Of a stretch of 39,242 bases of DNA, positions 15,908 to 23,827 are shown in pieces (the first letter of the stretch is position 1; every line of letters begins with the position of its first letter). Under the pieces are notes generated by a model, which had not been told where the DNA came from, made no database searches, and was given only the letters and a program-made list of their open reading frames with translations. Source of the DNA: CALZJC01 sp041574955 (GTDB lineage Bacteria > Acidobacteriota > Thermoanaerobaculia > Multivoradales > JAHEKO01); NCBI GenBank assembly GCA_041574955.1, contig JBFGNS010000022.1:1-39242 (forward strand). Reading direction: 5' to 3'. A program made the translations under genes and the position numbers.

Positions 15908-18823
15908 CTACGGCGTGCAATCGAGCGTCCCCGCGCTGTCGACCATACCCTCCAGGATCCAGTCGTTGATCAGCGAGGCGTCGTTGCCCTTGCCGTTGCC
16001 CTGGCGCTTGCCGCAGTCGTCCGCACCGTCCATGTCGTCGTCGGAGCACGACAGGTGGAACTCCGACTCGCCCAGCTTGGTCGACGTGCCGGCGGCAAAG
16101 ACCTCCCAGACCACGTCGTTGGGAGAGCCGGCGTAACCGCTCACCGAGACCTCGGCCGCGCTACCGGGGACGCCGCCTGTCTGGATGCCGTCGACGTCCG
16201 CCAGCAGCGTGCTGCCGACGCTCCCCTTCCACGCCTTGATGCGCACCGGCTGGGCGCCATCCCACACCATGGTCAGCTGGTCGATGGGCTTGTCGCACGA
16301 GAAGGTGCCGCCGGGCGGTGTGCTGTCGCTCAAGGAGATCACGCAGCCGGAGGCGAACTCGATCTCGATCTCGTAGTCGCCCGGCCCGGCGTCGTTCTCG
16401 AACTTGAACTTGAGGGTGTCGGTCTTGCCCGGCTCGATAGCGCGCTTGTCGGCATCGCCCTCCCAGCCGCCGGTGATCACCGCCGCGCCGGGGGCGAAGT
16501 TCCCCTTGTGAATGGTGTCTCCCTCGCGCTTGATCTCGTCGAGGATTCCGTTGCCGGCGGGCCAGCTGATCGAGATCCGCGAGATAACGATGTCGAGGTC
16601 GCCGTTGTTGGTGACGTCCCAGCGGAACTCGCGGTCGTGAAACTCGATGCCGGCCGAGAGCGGCGCGCAGACCGACAGCGGGCACATCGCGCCGCCGTCC
16701 TTGCTGCGGCCCTCGGTGATCTCGAAGTCGCCGACGATCTGGCCGGGGCCGATCGGCTGCGAGCAGCTGGTATGCAGCTTGGACTGGAGCACTCCGTCCA
16801 CCCAGATGCTGATCTCGCTGGCCAGCTTGTCCTGTCCCGGGCGGGGGCTGATCGCCAGCAGGTTGCCGTTGACCACGTCGCCTTCGAACAGCACCTTGTC
16901 CGCCTTGGGGTCCTTGCTGTCGTAGATCACCACGTGTGCGGCGCCGCCCAGGTACTCGAAGGTCAGGTCGGTGACGCCGCCGTCGCAGGCGGCGCAGTTC
17001 GCCTGGCCGCACAGCCGGCCGCCGTCGCGGCTGTAGCCGCCGACCACCAGGAAGTGGCCGGCCACGGTGCCGGGGCCGATCGGCTGCGAGCAGCTGGTGT
17101 GGAGCTGGGCGTCGAGCGCGCCGTCGACGAACAGTCGGATCTCGGTGCCCAGCGTGCCCTTGTCGGTGCCGACGAAGCTGAACGCCTCGCCGGGAGCCAC
17201 CGGCTTCGGCCCGAACACCGTCTCGCCGTTCTTCTGCTCGACGCGCACCTGTGCCGCCGCCGCGCCTTCGTAGATCAAGGTCAGCTCGGTCACCTTGCCC
17301 GAGCACTCGCCGCACTCGGTGGAGGTCGAGCAACTCTGGCCGGGACCCGCGACACAGATCGGAAACACCATGTGGCTGATGTTGAGCACGTCCATGCCCT
17401 CGATCTCGAGCTGGAGCGGCTCGAGAATCGAGATCGGCTCGTCGACGCAGTGGTCCGCCACCGACGGGTCGCAGGCCGAGCTGGAGTCGACGGCGAACTT
17501 CTCCCACTCGCGGTTGCCGGAGGGGTTGAGGTTCTCGAACACCCGATCGCCGCCGCTCGGCCGCTCCTCGATGAGCCGGTAGGCGATCTTCTGACCGAAG
17601 TTGAGCGTCTCGCGCAGGAAGTAGGCGGTGCCGAACTCCTCGTCCAGCGGCCAGTTCTCGGGCGGCGCGCCGAGCTCGTAGCAGTTGCCGAACTCGACCG
17701 ACGAGCCGGCGAAGGCGCTGCCCTCGAGCTCGACCGCGAAGATCGTCATGTCGGCGAGATCACCCGGCGTGCCGTCGTTGTTGGCGTCCAGGCTCGCCAG
17801 CTGGGGCGGCACCTCGGTGAACCCCGTCGCCGGATTCAGGTTGGTGGAAGGATCGTCGTCATCGACCTGTGGCACGGCGTCGATCTCCTCCTGCGAGCCG
17901 GGCGCGAAGCACGCCACGGTTCCCTCCACCACCGGCGCCGCGGGATCCGGCCAGAAGGCCCGCGGCAGCGACCCGTAGTCGAAGTCGCCGTCCCACATGG
18001 TCACGCTGGGCGTCGTCGGACCGCTACCCGGAACACGCTCGATGCCCACGTTGAACGACCAGGTGCCGTCGTAGGTGGTATCGGAGAAGTCCGGGTCAGC
18101 GCTGCCGCAAATGTCCTGCCCGTTGTAGACCACGGCGAAGTCGGTGCAGCTGGTGATCGGCACACCGAAGGCGAAGGCCACGTTGGGTTGGATGATGATT
18201 CTGCCCGGCTTGGCCACCCGCAGCTTGAGCATGTTCCAGCTCTGCTCGGGGTTCGTCGACTGGCTGATCTCCAGCAGGAAGACGAAGCTGTTGTCGGCCG
18301 TGCGCGCGGCGCTGATGTCCGGCGCCGTGAAGCTCCACCAGGTGTTGTCGGCGGCCTCGATGTCGGGGGCGTCGCCGGCACGGAAGAACAGCTCCTCGTC
18401 GCAGACGAAGTCGGCGTCGGGATCGGTGCACAGCCGGTAGCTGAGCGGAATCCGCGTGGCGCCGTCACCCGGGTTGGCCGGGAAGTCGGCGTCCCACAGC
18501 GCCGGCCGGCTGGGATCGTCCGCCTTGCCCGACACCGGGCCCCTGCCGTCGGGGTCGAACAGACCGATCTCGAGCGGCGTGTTCAGGGGCACGTAGGAGG
18601 GCAGCTGGAACCGCACGCGCAGCGTCGCCGGTGGCGTACCCTCGAAGTCGTTGAAGTTGGCGAACCCGATGACCGAAGTTCCGATCATCCGGCCGTCGTT
18701 GGCGCAGCTCGGAAAGCATTCGTACTCCTGCCCGCTGGCGGGCGCCGCCAGCAAGGCGGCCGCGATGCCCAGCCCCAGCACGATCCGACGGCCGTAGCCG
18801 GTGCAGCCCAAAGAAACGCTCAT
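15908..18823 (-). CDS. Secreted protein with two DUF7467-type domains (paralog of 26051-27994)
   Basis: A 971-residue exported protein. A signal peptide (about residues 1-31, ending AAPASG) is followed by a roughly 470-residue N-terminal region with CFPSC, GRMIGTSVIGFANFNDFEG, NPATGFTEVPPQL, WNMLKL and PSGNREWEKF segments. These recur in the same order in the second secreted protein of this island. Two DUF7467-type repeats follow, each running from a CSGKVTELTLIYEG-like strand to a LHTSCSQPIGPG motif. The C-terminal part has an Asp-rich segment (SCSDDDMDGADDC). ATG at 18823 with AGGAGAGG upstream is preferred over the GTG at 18856. Cysteines are abundant, as expected for an exported protein. 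Function unknown. Its promoter carries the same heptamer repeats as the other paralog's unit, so both are probably controlled by the SARP-like regulator. Confidence 0.85.
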   Translation of the reverse strand: MSVSLGCTGYGRRIVLGLGIAAALLAAPASGQEYECFPSCANDGRMIGTSVIGFANFNDFEGTPPATLRVRFQLPSYVPLNTPLEIGLFDPDGRGPVSGKADDPSRPALWDADFPANPGDGATRIPLSYRLCTDPDADFVCDEELFFRAGDAPDIEAADNTWWSFTAPDISAARTADNSFVFLLEISQSTNPEQSWNMLKLRVAKPGRIIIQPNVAFAFGVPITSCTDFAVVYNGQDICGSADPDFSDTTYDGTWSFNVGIERVPGSGPTTPSVTMWDGDFDYGSLPRAFWPDPAAPVVEGTVACFAPGSQEEIDAVPQVDDDDPSTNLNPATGFTEVPPQLASLDANNDGTPGDLADMTIFAVELEGSAFAGSSVEFGNCYELGAPPENWPLDEEFGTAYFLRETLNFGQKIAYRLIEERPSGGDRVFENLNPSGNREWEKFAVDSSSACDPSVADHCVDEPISILEPLQLEIEGMDVLNISHMVFPICVAGPGQSCSTSTECGECSGKVTELTLIYEGAAAAQVRVEQKNGETVFGPKPVAPGEAFSFVGTDKGTLGTEIRLFVDGALDAQLHTSCSQPIGPGTVAGHFLVVGGYSRDGGRLCGQANCAACDGGVTDLTFEYLGGAAHVVIYDSKDPKADKVLFEGDVVNGNLLAISPRPGQDKLASEISIWVDGVLQSKLHTSCSQPIGPGQIVGDFEITEGRSKDGGAMCPLSVCAPLSAGIEFHDREFRWDVTNNGDLDIVISRISISWPAGNGILDEIKREGDTIHKGNFAPGAAVITGGWEGDADKRAIEPGKTDTLKFKFENDAGPGDYEIEIEFASGCVISLSDSTPPGGTFSCDKPIDQLTMVWDGAQPVRIKAWKGSVGSTLLADVDGIQTGGVPGSAAEVSVSGYAGSPNDVVWEVFAAGTSTKLGESEFHLSCSDDDMDGADDCGKRQGNGKGNDASLINDWILEGMVDSAGTLDCTP

Positions 18824-18878
18824 GCTCGCCTCTCCTCTTGAGTTCGCCCGTTCCACTCCCTAGACCCTAGCCTGTCTG

Positions 18879-18911
18879 ACCGTACCGACACACCGTCAGG
18901 GATCCGTCAGG
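18879..18911 (-). promoter_or_regulatory. SARP-type promoter: paired CCTGACG heptamers plus -10
   Basis: Read on the minus strand: CCTGACG (18911-18905), 4-base spacer, CCTGACG (18900-18894), 9-base spacer, then TACGGT (18884-18879) as a -10 box. Repeat period is 11 bases, one helical turn. SARP regulators are known to bind heptameric direct repeats with this period placed just upstream of -10. The same arrangement is found at 28378-28410. The predicted transcript would start near 18871, about 48 bases ahead of the ATG at 18823. Confidence 0.65.
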
Positions 18912-19045
18912 AGTGCGGGCCGGCGGGCAACCGGCCTTCAGGCCCTGCGATCGATCGACCGGGCGCCGCTCGAGCGTAGGGGGCGGTGGGCTCTCACCGC
19001 CCGGCCGCGCCCGCCGCCCCGCCCCGCCGACCCGCCATAAGAACA

Positions 19046-19079
19046 GCGGACCCCGGAGCCGTCAGGCGCCGGGGTCCGC
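19046..19079 (-). terminator. Hairpin terminator after the subtilase gene
   Basis: A perfect 11-base inverted repeat, GCGGACCCCGG and CCGGGGTCCGC, separated by a 12-base loop, lies 26 bases beyond the subtilase stop codon. On the minus strand the stem is followed by TGTTCTTAT, a short T-rich run in an otherwise GC-rich region, consistent with intrinsic termination. It separates the subtilase from the DUF7467 promoter. Confidence 0.7.
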
Positions 19080-19104
19080 AGGGACGCTCTCGTAGAGAGT
19101 CGAC

Positions 19105-20865
19105 CTAGAACTCGACCACGTCCTCATTCGAGCAGTCGCCGGTTCCCATCTCGCAGACGCGGTAGACGAAGCTGCCGCGCGCCTTCTTGCCGAGCTCGTC
19201 CTGGAAGAAGCCGTCGTTGTCGGTGGTGGCGACCAGGTCGCCGTTGCGGTAGACGTCCATCTGGCCGGCGGCGGCGCCGTTCCAGCTCAGGTCCGCCACC
19301 TTGGAGCCCTTCTTGCGGCCCTTGCGGGCGTCGAGGTCGATCGGCGGACCCGGCGGCGGGGCACAGCCCTCGTCCACCTGGCCGTCGCAGTTGTTGTCGA
19401 CGCCGTCGTCGCACACCTCGGCCTCGCCGGGGTTGACCGAGCCGTCCGAGTCGTCGCAGTCGCCGTCTGCCGGGCACCAGCCATCGCCGTCGCCGTCGCA
19501 CGAACAGCCCTCGTCCACCTGGCCGTCGCAGTTGTTGTCGACGCCATCGCCGCACTCCTCCGCGGCGCCCGGGTTGACGGCGGCGTCGAGGTCGTCGCAG
19601 TCGCCGTCGGAGGTGCACCAGCCATCGCCGTCGACGTCGGTGCACGAGCCACCACCACCACCGGTCAGCGCCGCGTGCACCTGCAGCAGACCGGCGCCGG
19701 AGTCGGCATCCCAACCGGCCGGCCCCAGGTTCTGGGCGCTGCTGGTCAGCGCCAGGCGCACCGCGTCCGGCGTCGTCGCGACGCCCGAGGCGTAGAGCAT
19801 TGCGGCAGCGGCCGCCACGTGCGGCGCCGCCATCGAGGTGCCCTGCAGGAACAGCGAGCACCAGTCGGCGCCGCACAGGCTCTCCTGCAGCACGCCATCG
19901 CCGAAGCCGTCACCGTTGAGGTCCTGGTTCATGTCGCCGCCGGGCGCCACCAGGTCGAGGCCGAGGCCGCCGTTCGAGTACGCCGTCACGCCGTCGGCAA
20001 AGTCGGTGGCGCCGACCGCGATGGTGGTGGCATGGATGGCGGGGTAGCTGACGTTGTCGCGCGAGTAGTTGTTGCCGGAGGCGCACACCACGGTGACGCC
20101 GTTGGCATGGGCGTAGTCGAGAGCCGGGTCGACCAGCGGGTCGCTCGTGACCAGCGCCTGGGCGGCGGTCCCGAGGCTCATGTTGATCACCTGGGCGCCG
20201 TTGTCGACCGCCCAGTAGATGCCGTCGGCGACGTCGGCGAAGCTACCGGAGCCGTCGTCGGCGAGCACCTTGACCGGCAGCACGCAGGCGCCGTGCGCCA
20301 GGCCGGCGCCGCGCGTGCCGTTGTTGGTCGACTGCGCCACCGTCCCCGCCACGTGCGTGCCGTGGCGGTTGCCGTCGTCGGGGTCGAAGTCGCCGTTGAC
20401 CGCGTCCCAACCGGGCAGCACGCAGCCGAAGCCGTCGGGCCCGTTGGCCTTGAGGCCGGTGTCGAGCACCGCCACGGTCACGCCGGCGCCGTCGGTCAGA
20501 TCCCAGGCCTGCTGGCTCTGCACCCGGTCGAAGTGCCACTGGTAGGGCGAATAGTATGGATCGTTGACCGCCATGAACGCCTCGACCTCGAGGTTGAGGC
20601 CTGCACGGCGGCCCTTGGCGCGCTCTTTCTGCAGCTGGCCCCACTCCTTGCCGCGCTCCACCTTGAGCACGGTGAGGTTGGCGTGGGGCAGGTACTTGAC
20701 GATCTCGTAGTCGGCGGCGAACGTCTCGGGCTTGCCCTCGACGACGATCTGGCCGCCTTTGTACTTGGCTCCGTGCCCGTTACCGTTATTGGCGGCCGCG
20801 GGGGCGCTCAGCGCGGTCAGCGCGAGCAGTAGGAGCAGGACTGAAAAGCGGTCTCTGCACAGCAT
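19105..20865 (-). CDS. Exported subtilisin-family (S8) serine protease with two MopE-type metal-binding repeats
   Basis: A 586-residue protein with a signal peptide (residues 1-25), an inhibitor-I9-like propeptide (about 35-110), and an S8 catalytic domain. The triad is visible: Asp135 in VAVLDTG, His168 in HGTHVAGTV, Ser344 in GTSMAAPH, with the oxyanion Asn265 in SGNN. After a Gly-rich linker come two 47-residue Asp/Asn-rich repeats (DGDGW, DGDCDD, GVDNNCDGQVDEGC), the putative metal-binding motif seen in MopE and in many calcium-dependent secreted proteins. A final domain of about 90 residues looks FnIII-like. ATG at 20865 has GGGAGGAACC upstream. It lies downstream of the lasso kinase after a 470-base gap and has its own terminator. 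It is exported, so it is unlikely to be the cytoplasmic leader protease of the cluster. Confidence 0.93.
   Translation of the reverse strand: MLCRDRFSVLLLLLALTALSAPAAANNGNGHGAKYKGGQIVVEGKPETFAADYEIVKYLPHANLTVLKVERGKEWGQLQKERAKGRRAGLNLEVEAFMAVNDPYYSPYQWHFDRVQSQQAWDLTDGAGVTVAVLDTGLKANGPDGFGCVLPGWDAVNGDFDPDDGNRHGTHVAGTVAQSTNNGTRGAGLAHGACVLPVKVLADDGSGSFADVADGIYWAVDNGAQVINMSLGTAAQALVTSDPLVDPALDYAHANGVTVVCASGNNYSRDNVSYPAIHATTIAVGATDFADGVTAYSNGGLGLDLVAPGGDMNQDLNGDGFGDGVLQESLCGADWCSLFLQGTSMAAPHVAAAAAMLYASGVATTPDAVRLALTSSAQNLGPAGWDADSGAGLLQVHAALTGGGGGSCTDVDGDGWCTSDGDCDDLDAAVNPGAAEECGDGVDNNCDGQVDEGCSCDGDGDGWCPADGDCDDSDGSVNPGEAEVCDDGVDNNCDGQVDEGCAPPPGPPIDLDARKGRKKGSKVADLSWNGAAAGQMDVYRNGDLVATTDNDGFFQDELGKKARGSFVYRVCEMGTGDCSNEDVVEF
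19364..19645 (-). repeat. Two tandem 141-base repeats coding MopE-type motifs
   Basis: The stretch beginning CAGCCCTCGTCCACCTGG at 19364 recurs at 19505, giving a period of 141 bases or 47 codons. Each copy codes for an Asp-rich calcium-loop-like unit with three or four cysteines inside the subtilase. The nucleotide identity is highest over the GVDNNCDGQVDEGC segment. This is an in-gene duplication, not an intergenic repeat. Confidence 0.85.
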
Positions 20866-21335
20866 GGTCAGGTTCCTCCCTTTGGTGTTGAGCGCCCAGC
20901 CGCTCGAACCGGCCACCGGGAAGGTGGAGGCGGAACGACCCGCGCGGGAGCGCGAGACGTACCGACACCTCCACCCGCCCACTTGCGCGAAGCGGGGCTG
21001 CGGGGGACCCAAGGGAGGAACCTCGAAAACCGCCCCCCTTGGCCGCGCCTGCGCCTTCCGCGAGCTGCGCGGAGGCGTCTGGCACGATCCCCGGCCCCGG
21101 CGCAGAGCTCCGCCCCCACCTCCCGATGGCCTGCAACCGGATTTCGTAGTTGTCGAGCGCTGAGCGGCTGACGTCCATGACGGGAGCCATCGTCGGCTGT
21201 TTCGGCCCGTCGGGCAGTGAGACGGTCCACAAGGGGAGTGTTAGATCGGTCACCGTGGCGGAGACCGCTGCTGGGTCCGCGCCCGCCACCGGCAGGGTGA
21301 GCCGGGCGGGCGAGGGCGAGGGGCGGGAGCGGCGC
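20866..21335. other. 470-base gap between subtilase and lasso kinase genes, with candidate promoter
   Basis: No convincing gene. On the minus strand an open frame (about 21289 leftward) codes a stretch with fairly GC-rich third positions around VTDLTLPLWTVSLPDG, but it then runs into the subtilase in the wrong frame and matches no family I know. The 11-mer CGTACCGACAC at 20958-20968 is shared with the promoter at 18881-18891. Read on the minus strand it gives GTGTCGGTACG, ending in the candidate -10 TACGTC about 90 bases before the subtilase ATG. The paired heptamers are not present here. Confidence 0.5.
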
Positions 21336-22346
21336 CTAGCCCGTCGACACGCCGCGCGCCACGGCTTCGGCGACCTCGCCCAGCCGCTCGAGACCGCCGT
21401 CGTAGCGCAGCTCGAAGACCGGCAGGCGCTCGGCCAGGCTGGCGAGAGCGGTCAGCCGCCGCTCACGCCAACCCACAGCCTCCACCAGCAGTGGCGAGTA
21501 GGAGTGGGTCAGCAGCGCCCTGAGGGCGGCGGCGGGTGCCAGCCGGTCGAGCGCGGGTAGACGCCGCCCGGCCGCGGCGCGGCGCCGCGGCAGCACCAGC
21601 GCCGCCAGCTCGGCCGGTCGACCGTGGCACAGTCCGAAGCCGTCGCCGCCGACCGGCAGGCGCCGCTTGTCCTCGGCCGGCAGCACCCGCGTCAGCCGCT
21701 GCCAGCGGTCGGGCAGAAAGCGCTCCGCGGCATCCGGCCACACCCGCATCTCGGGCGGTCCCGGGAGCGCGCGATCGACCCCGGCGGAGCTGTCGATCGC
21801 CAGCAGATCGTCGGTCAGCAGGCGCGCGCCGCGCTCCATCCAGGCAGCCGCCAGGCCCGTCTTGCCGGCGCGGTTGCCGCCCGCAAACGCCACGGCGCGC
21901 CCGCCGGCGACCACCGCCGAGCCGTGCAGCACCAGCAGTCCGGCCCGCTCCAGCAGGTACCCGACCACGGCCCCCAGCAGCCGCACCTCGAGCTGCGGCG
22001 CGCCGGCCGGATCGTGCAGATGGCCGGCGATACGGTCGCCGTCGAGCACGAAGTCGCAGCAGCCCGCGAACCGCAGCAGCTCGACCCCGCCGCCGCCGTA
22101 CAGCTCGGCCGCCGGCTCGCCGGCGGCGGGGTGGTGCGGGCTGGCGAACAACCGTGGCAGACCCGCGGTCTCCGGCCGCGCTCCGCCGGCGGCAAGCTCG
22201 AACTCCCAGGTCGTCTGTCCGGTGGCGGGTTGTAGCCGGGTCCGGAAAGGGAACCGGCTGGCCAGCGTCTCGCCGTAGAGCGCGTAGCGGCTCGGCGCGC
22301 TGCCAGCCGGCGTTCGCGCCTCGCCGCGGGCGCCTGCACCCGTCAT
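21336..22346 (-). CDS. HprK-like kinase of the lasso peptide cluster
   Basis: A 336-residue protein with the layout of HPr-kinase-like proteins found in lasso clusters. His141 lies in VLHGSAVV; the P-loop is GGNRAGKT at residues 156-163; an acidic pair in LLTDDLLAID (179-180) fits the metal site. Characterised relatives (ThcoK, PsmK) phosphorylate the C-terminal Ser of a lasso precursor or peptide. Here both precursors end in Thr, so Thr would have to be the acceptor. Alternatively Ser or Thr within the tails could be used. ATG at 22346 has GGGAG seven bases upstream and follows precursor A1 by 40 bases. It is the last gene of the cluster operon. Assignment to the kinase group is firm; the target is inferred from context. 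Confidence 0.85.
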   Translation of the reverse strand: MTGAGARGEARTPAGSAPSRYALYGETLASRFPFRTRLQPATGQTTWEFELAAGGARPETAGLPRLFASPHHPAAGEPAAELYGGGGVELLRFAGCCDFVLDGDRIAGHLHDPAGAPQLEVRLLGAVVGYLLERAGLLVLHGSAVVAGGRAVAFAGGNRAGKTGLAAAWMERGARLLTDDLLAIDSSAGVDRALPGPPEMRVWPDAAERFLPDRWQRLTRVLPAEDKRRLPVGGDGFGLCHGRPAELAALVLPRRRAAAGRRLPALDRLAPAAALRALLTHSYSPLLVEAVGWRERRLTALASLAERLPVFELRYDGGLERLGEVAEAVARGVSTG

Positions 22347-22386
22347 CCCGCCGCCGCTCCCGGACCGCGGTTCGCCCGCCCGGTCC

Positions 22387-22566
22387 TCAGGTGAGTCCGC
22401 GGCTGTTTCCCGAGGCGCCGTCCGGCAGGACGGCCTGTCCGCCGCGCGTCAGCTCGCGGATGCTGCCCCAGCGCTCCAGCGCCGGTGGCAGGTACGACCC
22501 GCGTTCCACCGGCACGCTGGAACCTGGCGGGCTCTTCTGGAGCTGCTGGCTTCCTCGCTTCGACAC
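22387..22566 (-). CDS. Lasso peptide precursor A1 (59 residues)
   Basis: A 59-residue peptide starting with GTG at 22566. The leader ends with SYLPPALERWGSIRELTR, which carries the lasso leader signature: Tyr and Pro spaced as YxxP, a Leu, a Gly, and Thr as penultimate leader residue. The predicted core, residues 42-59, is GGQAVLPDGASGNSRGLT. Gly at core position 1 and Asp at core position 8 would form an eight-residue macrolactam ring, leaving a ten-residue tail. There is no in-frame start further upstream; GGGG runs lie ahead of the GTG. It sits between the PRTase-PqqD gene (25 bases) and the kinase gene (40 bases). The frame also runs open into the upstream gene, which hides it from ordinary gene calling. 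Confidence 0.85.
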   Translation of the reverse strand: MSKRGSQQLQKSPPGSSVPVERGSYLPPALERWGSIRELTRGGQAVLPDGASGNSRGLT

Positions 22567-22580
22567 GTCCCCGACCCCCT

Positions 22581-22592
22581 GCTTCGCGAAGC
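22581..22592. repeat. 12-base perfect palindrome between PRTase-PqqD stop and precursor A1
   Basis: GCTTCGCGAAGC is a perfect palindrome that touches the TAG stop of the PRTase-PqqD gene and lies 14 bases ahead of the A1 GTG start. It could form a small hairpin that modulates the expression of the precursor, or be chance in GC-rich sequence. Confidence 0.35.
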
Positions 22593-23821
22593 TAACGGCG
22601 GGAGGATACCACCCCTGCCGGCGCGGCGCCGCTTCGAACCAGCATGCCGGCAGCCAGCAGGTCGCCGAGCAGCCGCTCGAGGTCGCGACGCAGCTCGTCC
22701 CGGCCGATCTGCCAGCGGCTGTCGAGCGCGGCCGCGGCGGCTGCCGTCTCGCCGTGCGCCAGCAGCGCGTCGAGCATCGGCCCGGCCGAGTCCGACAGGC
22801 CCAGCACGGCGTCCGAGCCGAGCTTCCCCACCACCGTTCGGCCGTCGAGCTCGCCCACCACCACCGACTCGGCGAGCCGCAGACCGCGCCGGCCGACGCT
22901 CCGCCGGCGCAGCTTCGGCCGGGAGCCACCGCTGGCCGGTCGGTGTCGCAGGCAGTGCGAAGGCGGCAACAGGTTCCAGCCCAGCCGGAGCTGCCGCCGG
23001 TCGGGATCCCACAGCGGGCGTTCCGGCTCGCCCCAGGCGAAGCAGACGTGCTCGGTGAAACCGAGCCACAACCGCTCGCCCGGCAGGCGGCGTTGGCGTT
23101 GCCGCAGCCACTCGCGGTAGCGATCGCCGAAGATCTCGGGGGCGAAGTCGCGCAGATCGTGCGCCGCGACGCAGTCCGCGATGCGCGGATCGCCGGCTAC
23201 CAGGGCGGCCCTGAGGTCGTTGTGAGAGTAGAGGTGGGCGCACACCGCGCCCACCGCCTCGATCTCCCCGAGATGGCGCCGCAACCGCGCCCCGGAGAGC
23301 GCACAGTCGTCTACCACCACCAGCGGATGACCCGCCGCCGGCGGGGTCAGCACGCTCGGCTCGAGGTCGAGCAGGTACGACAGTATCGCCAGCACCACCG
23401 CCCCGCCGCGCGGCACGGCTGCGAACCGCGCCGAAGCCAGCGCCTCCGGCCCCAACCGCCGGCTCAAGGCCGCGGCCAGCCGCTCGCAGTCGCGCTCGGC
23501 TCGCGCCCAGCCGACGTAGCGCAGCCTCGACAGACTGGGCGACAGGTTGCGCAGCTGCCGCTCGATCCAGCGGGCCTGAGCCGTGTCAAACCGACCGAAG
23601 ACGCCGATCCCCGGCTCCGCGGGTCCGCTCACGGCGACGCTCGCGGTGGGCAGCTCCGCCCAGTCGCCGCTGGCGGCCACCGCCTCGGCAAGCGTGCTAA
23701 GCGCGGTAGCGCCGTCGGTTAGCGCCAGCTCGCGCCGGTACCTCTCCACCTCCTCCGGCGACAGCCGGACGAACAGCAGATCGCACGGCCGGTCCGAGGC
23801 GACGTTAGCCCGCCTCGGCAT
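22592..23821 (-). CDS. Phosphoribosyltransferase-PqqD (RRE) fusion protein
   Basis: A 409-residue two-domain protein. Residues about 60-290 resemble a type I phosphoribosyltransferase: AVPRGGAVVLAILSYLL at 135-151 and the PRPP-binding motif VVVDDCALSGAR at 168-179, with the paired acidic residues and the following Ser/Gly loop. Residues about 316-395 form a PqqD-like domain (ESVVVGELDGRTVVGKLG, then LERLLGDLLAAGMLV), the RiPP recognition element that in lasso pathways (B1) binds the leader. In known lasso clusters the RRE is free or fused to the transglutaminase-like B2 protease; fusion to a PRTase is not something I know. No Cys-His-Asp protease signature is seen. ATG at 23821 starts seven bases after the stop of precursor A2. 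Domain calls are from motif reading only. Confidence 0.8.
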   Translation of the reverse strand: MPRRANVASDRPCDLLFVRLSPEEVERYRRELALTDGATALSTLAEAVAASGDWAELPTASVAVSGPAEPGIGVFGRFDTAQARWIERQLRNLSPSLSRLRYVGWARAERDCERLAAALSRRLGPEALASARFAAVPRGGAVVLAILSYLLDLEPSVLTPPAAGHPLVVVDDCALSGARLRRHLGEIEAVGAVCAHLYSHNDLRAALVAGDPRIADCVAAHDLRDFAPEIFGDRYREWLRQRQRRLPGERLWLGFTEHVCFAWGEPERPLWDPDRRQLRLGWNLLPPSHCLRHRPASGGSRPKLRRRSVGRRGLRLAESVVVGELDGRTVVGKLGSDAVLGLSDSAGPMLDALLAHGETAAAAAALDSRWQIGRDELRRDLERLLGDLLAAGMLVRSGAAPAGVVSSRR

Positions 23822-23827
23822 GCTGCT

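Noticed and set aside
15891..15909. Hairpin AGCCGCC/GGCGGCT as terminator of the DUF7467 gene
   Set aside because: The stem overlaps the stop codon and has no T-rich run afterward; such stems are frequent in this composition.
15107..18841. Plus-strand open frame of 1244 codons
   Set aside because: Antisense shadow of the Crp/Fnr and DUF7467 genes, which have signal peptides, motifs and ribosome-binding sites.
19364..19645. CRISPR-like or intergenic direct repeats
   Set aside because: The two 141-base units are in frame inside the subtilase and code for MopE-type protein repeats.
19105..20865. Subtilase as lasso leader protease
   Set aside because: It has a signal peptide and propeptide and so acts outside the cell, whereas lasso leader removal takes place in the cytoplasm.
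20786..21289. 167-codon minus-strand gene upstream of and overlapping the subtilase
   Set aside because: Overlaps the subtilase signal-peptide region in another frame, no family match and no ribosome-binding site; kept only as a coding-like remnant in the gap entry.
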